Source of the DNA: Desulfobulbus sp.
GTDB taxonomy: Bacteria; Desulfobacterota; Desulfobulbia; Desulfobulbales; Desulfobulbaceae
Length of the DNA: 7,372 nucleotides
Direction: 5' to 3'
Assembly: GCA_030602145.1 (NCBI GenBank)
Contig: JAUWAH010000110.1
Location: forward strand, 1 to 7,372
Shown here: positions 6,535 through 7,372 of the stretch, piece by piece
How positions within the stretch are numbered: position 1 is the first letter of the stretch
How the letters are laid out: each line of letters begins with the position of its first letter
Program-made: the position numbers and the translations under genes
Notes under the pieces: model-generated
Seen by the model: only the letters and a program-made list of their open reading frames with translations
Database searches by the model: none
Told to the model about the DNA's origin: nothing

Positions 6535-7302
6535 ATGGCCATGCTGCGCGACAGATTGATGACATTTACGACCGGCCTGGTCGCCTTCCTGCTGGCCATG
6601 ACCGTCGGCGCCCTGACCGGAACCGCCCGTGAGATGGTAAAACGGGATGTGCTCAGGACCTCGGCCGGCGATGTGGAACTCATGTTCATCGGCCATGCGT
6701 CGCTGATGCTGACCTTTCGCGGCCAGATCATCCATTTCGATCCCTACGGTAAAGTGGCCGAGTACAATCGGCTGCCCAAGGCCGACCTGGTGTTCATCAC
6801 CCACGATCACAACGATCATTTCGATCTCAAGGCCCTTGATGCCATCCGCAAAGACACCACCATCGTGGTGCTGCCGCCCATCTGCGCCGACAAGGTGCCG
6901 GATGGCTGGATTGTCGAGAACGGTGAGACCTTCACCATCCGGAACATCGGCGTACAGGTCGTTGCCGCCTACAACATCGTCAACAAGCGGGAAAACGGTC
7001 AGCCCTACCACCGCAAGGGTATCGGCAACGGCTATGTGCTCACCTTGGGGGACAAGCGCATCTATGTGGCCGGCGACACCGAAAACATCCCGGAGATGCG
7101 CACCCTGAAGGCCATCGACATCGCCTTCCTGCCGATGAACATGCCGGCCACCATGACACCGGAGATGGTGGCCGACGCGGCCAGGGTCATCAAGCCGAAA
7201 ATCCTCTACCCCTACCACTACGGCGACACCGATCCGACCCGGCTGGTCAAACTCCTGCAGGACACGCCTTCCATCCAGGTGCGCATCCGGCCGCTGCGAT
7301 GA
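6535..7302 (+). CDS. Metallo-beta-lactamase-fold hydrolase with N-terminal signal or anchor segment
   Basis: Predicted metal-dependent hydrolase of 255 residues in the UlaG-like/COG2220 branch of the metallo-beta-lactamase superfamily. The metal motif HDHNDH (90-95) fits HxHxDH. Further ligand candidates are His159 in the YHRKG segment, Asp181 in VAGDTENIPEM, and His228 in YPYHYGDTD. GHASLMLTFRGQIIHFDPYG (53-72) is the typical opening of this branch. Residues 5-8 are charged (RDRL) and are followed by a hydrophobic run, about 11-31, ending GALTGTA. It could be a signal peptide cut near A31 or a membrane anchor, so the enzyme probably acts at or outside the cytoplasmic membrane, unlike the four upstream products. 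The start is one base after the methyltransferase stop, which suggests translational coupling. Relatives act on lactones, phosphodiesters or unknown substrates; the substrate is unknown here. Confidence 0.88.
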   Translation: MAMLRDRLMTFTTGLVAFLLAMTVGALTGTAREMVKRDVLRTSAGDVELMFIGHASLMLTFRGQIIHFDPYGKVAEYNRLPKADLVFITHDHNDHFDLKALDAIRKDTTIVVLPPICADKVPDGWIVENGETFTIRNIGVQVVAAYNIVNKRENGQPYHRKGIGNGYVLTLGDKRIYVAGDTENIPEMRTLKAIDIAFLPMNMPATMTPEMVADAARVIKPKILYPYHYGDTDPTRLVKLLQDTPSIQVRIRPLR

Positions 7303-7372
7303 CAAAGGCATGGTCCGGGGCTTGGTGCTGTCGTCCGGACTGAGGGCCGGCCAGCCGTCCGCCCGGATCGAC
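7303..7372. other. Right-edge tail with weak inverted repeat; no gene supported
   Basis: GTCCGG (7313-7318) and CCGGAC (7335-7340) could form a 6-bp stem with a 16-base loop after the last gene, but no T-run follows, so termination is only a possibility. A plus-strand frame from ATG 7310 is open to the edge for 21 codons, and all minus-strand frames are open too. Neither can be called a gene from this little sequence. Confidence 0.25.

Noticed and set aside
5202..6731. Long minus-strand frame (509 codons) opposite the methyltransferase region
   Set aside because: Low-complexity, Gly/Arg/Pro-rich translation without recognisable motifs; explained as a high-GC antisense shadow of clear genes on the plus strand.
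6379..7311. Minus-strand frame opposite the MBL-fold gene
   Set aside because: No recognisable motif; the opposite strand has a full HxHxDH hydrolase signature.

Overview
The window is GC-rich DNA from a bacterium, densely coded, with seven protein genes and no RNA genes, insertion sequences or CRISPR arrays. The style of the histidine kinase (several PAS domains, an NtrB-like H-box and a fused C-terminal receiver), together with a TauE/SafE transporter and CoA/methyl-transfer enzymes, suggests a proteobacterium in the broad sense, perhaps a Desulfobacterota (former Deltaproteobacteria) lineage. That placement is an impression from protein style, not a demonstrated assignment.

Layout. Positions 1-2319 (+) hold the 3' part of a hybrid sensor histidine kinase/response regulator; its N-terminus lies beyond the left edge. 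Positions 2320-2415 are a convergent intergenic gap with two candidate hairpins. Positions 2416-3132 (-) encode a TauE/SafE-type membrane transporter. Positions 3133-3375 form a divergent control region. It has a good sigma70-like promoter for the transporter, an unusual cluster of palindromes just downstream of that promoter, and an AT-richer stretch leading to a strong ribosome binding site for the rightward gene.

Positions 3376-7302 (+) hold five co-oriented genes with gaps of 26, 32, 61 and 1 bases, very likely one transcription unit. They are a TIM-barrel amidohydrolase, a small PPC/DUF296 protein, a crotonase-fold (enoyl-CoA hydratase-like) protein, a SAM-dependent O-methyltransferase of the winged-helix/dimerisation type, and a metallo-beta-lactamase-fold hydrolase with an N-terminal hydrophobic segment. 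The last 70 bases show no supported gene.

The five-gene unit is the most interesting part. Every member belongs to a known superfamily, but I do not recognise the combination as a described pathway. Two members have atypical active sites: the crotonase lacks both classical catalytic glutamates, and the amidohydrolase has acidic residues where a metal-binding histidine is usual. The set could form a small metabolic pathway (hydrolysis, acyl-CoA chemistry, methylation, hydrolysis), but its substrate cannot be read from the sequence.
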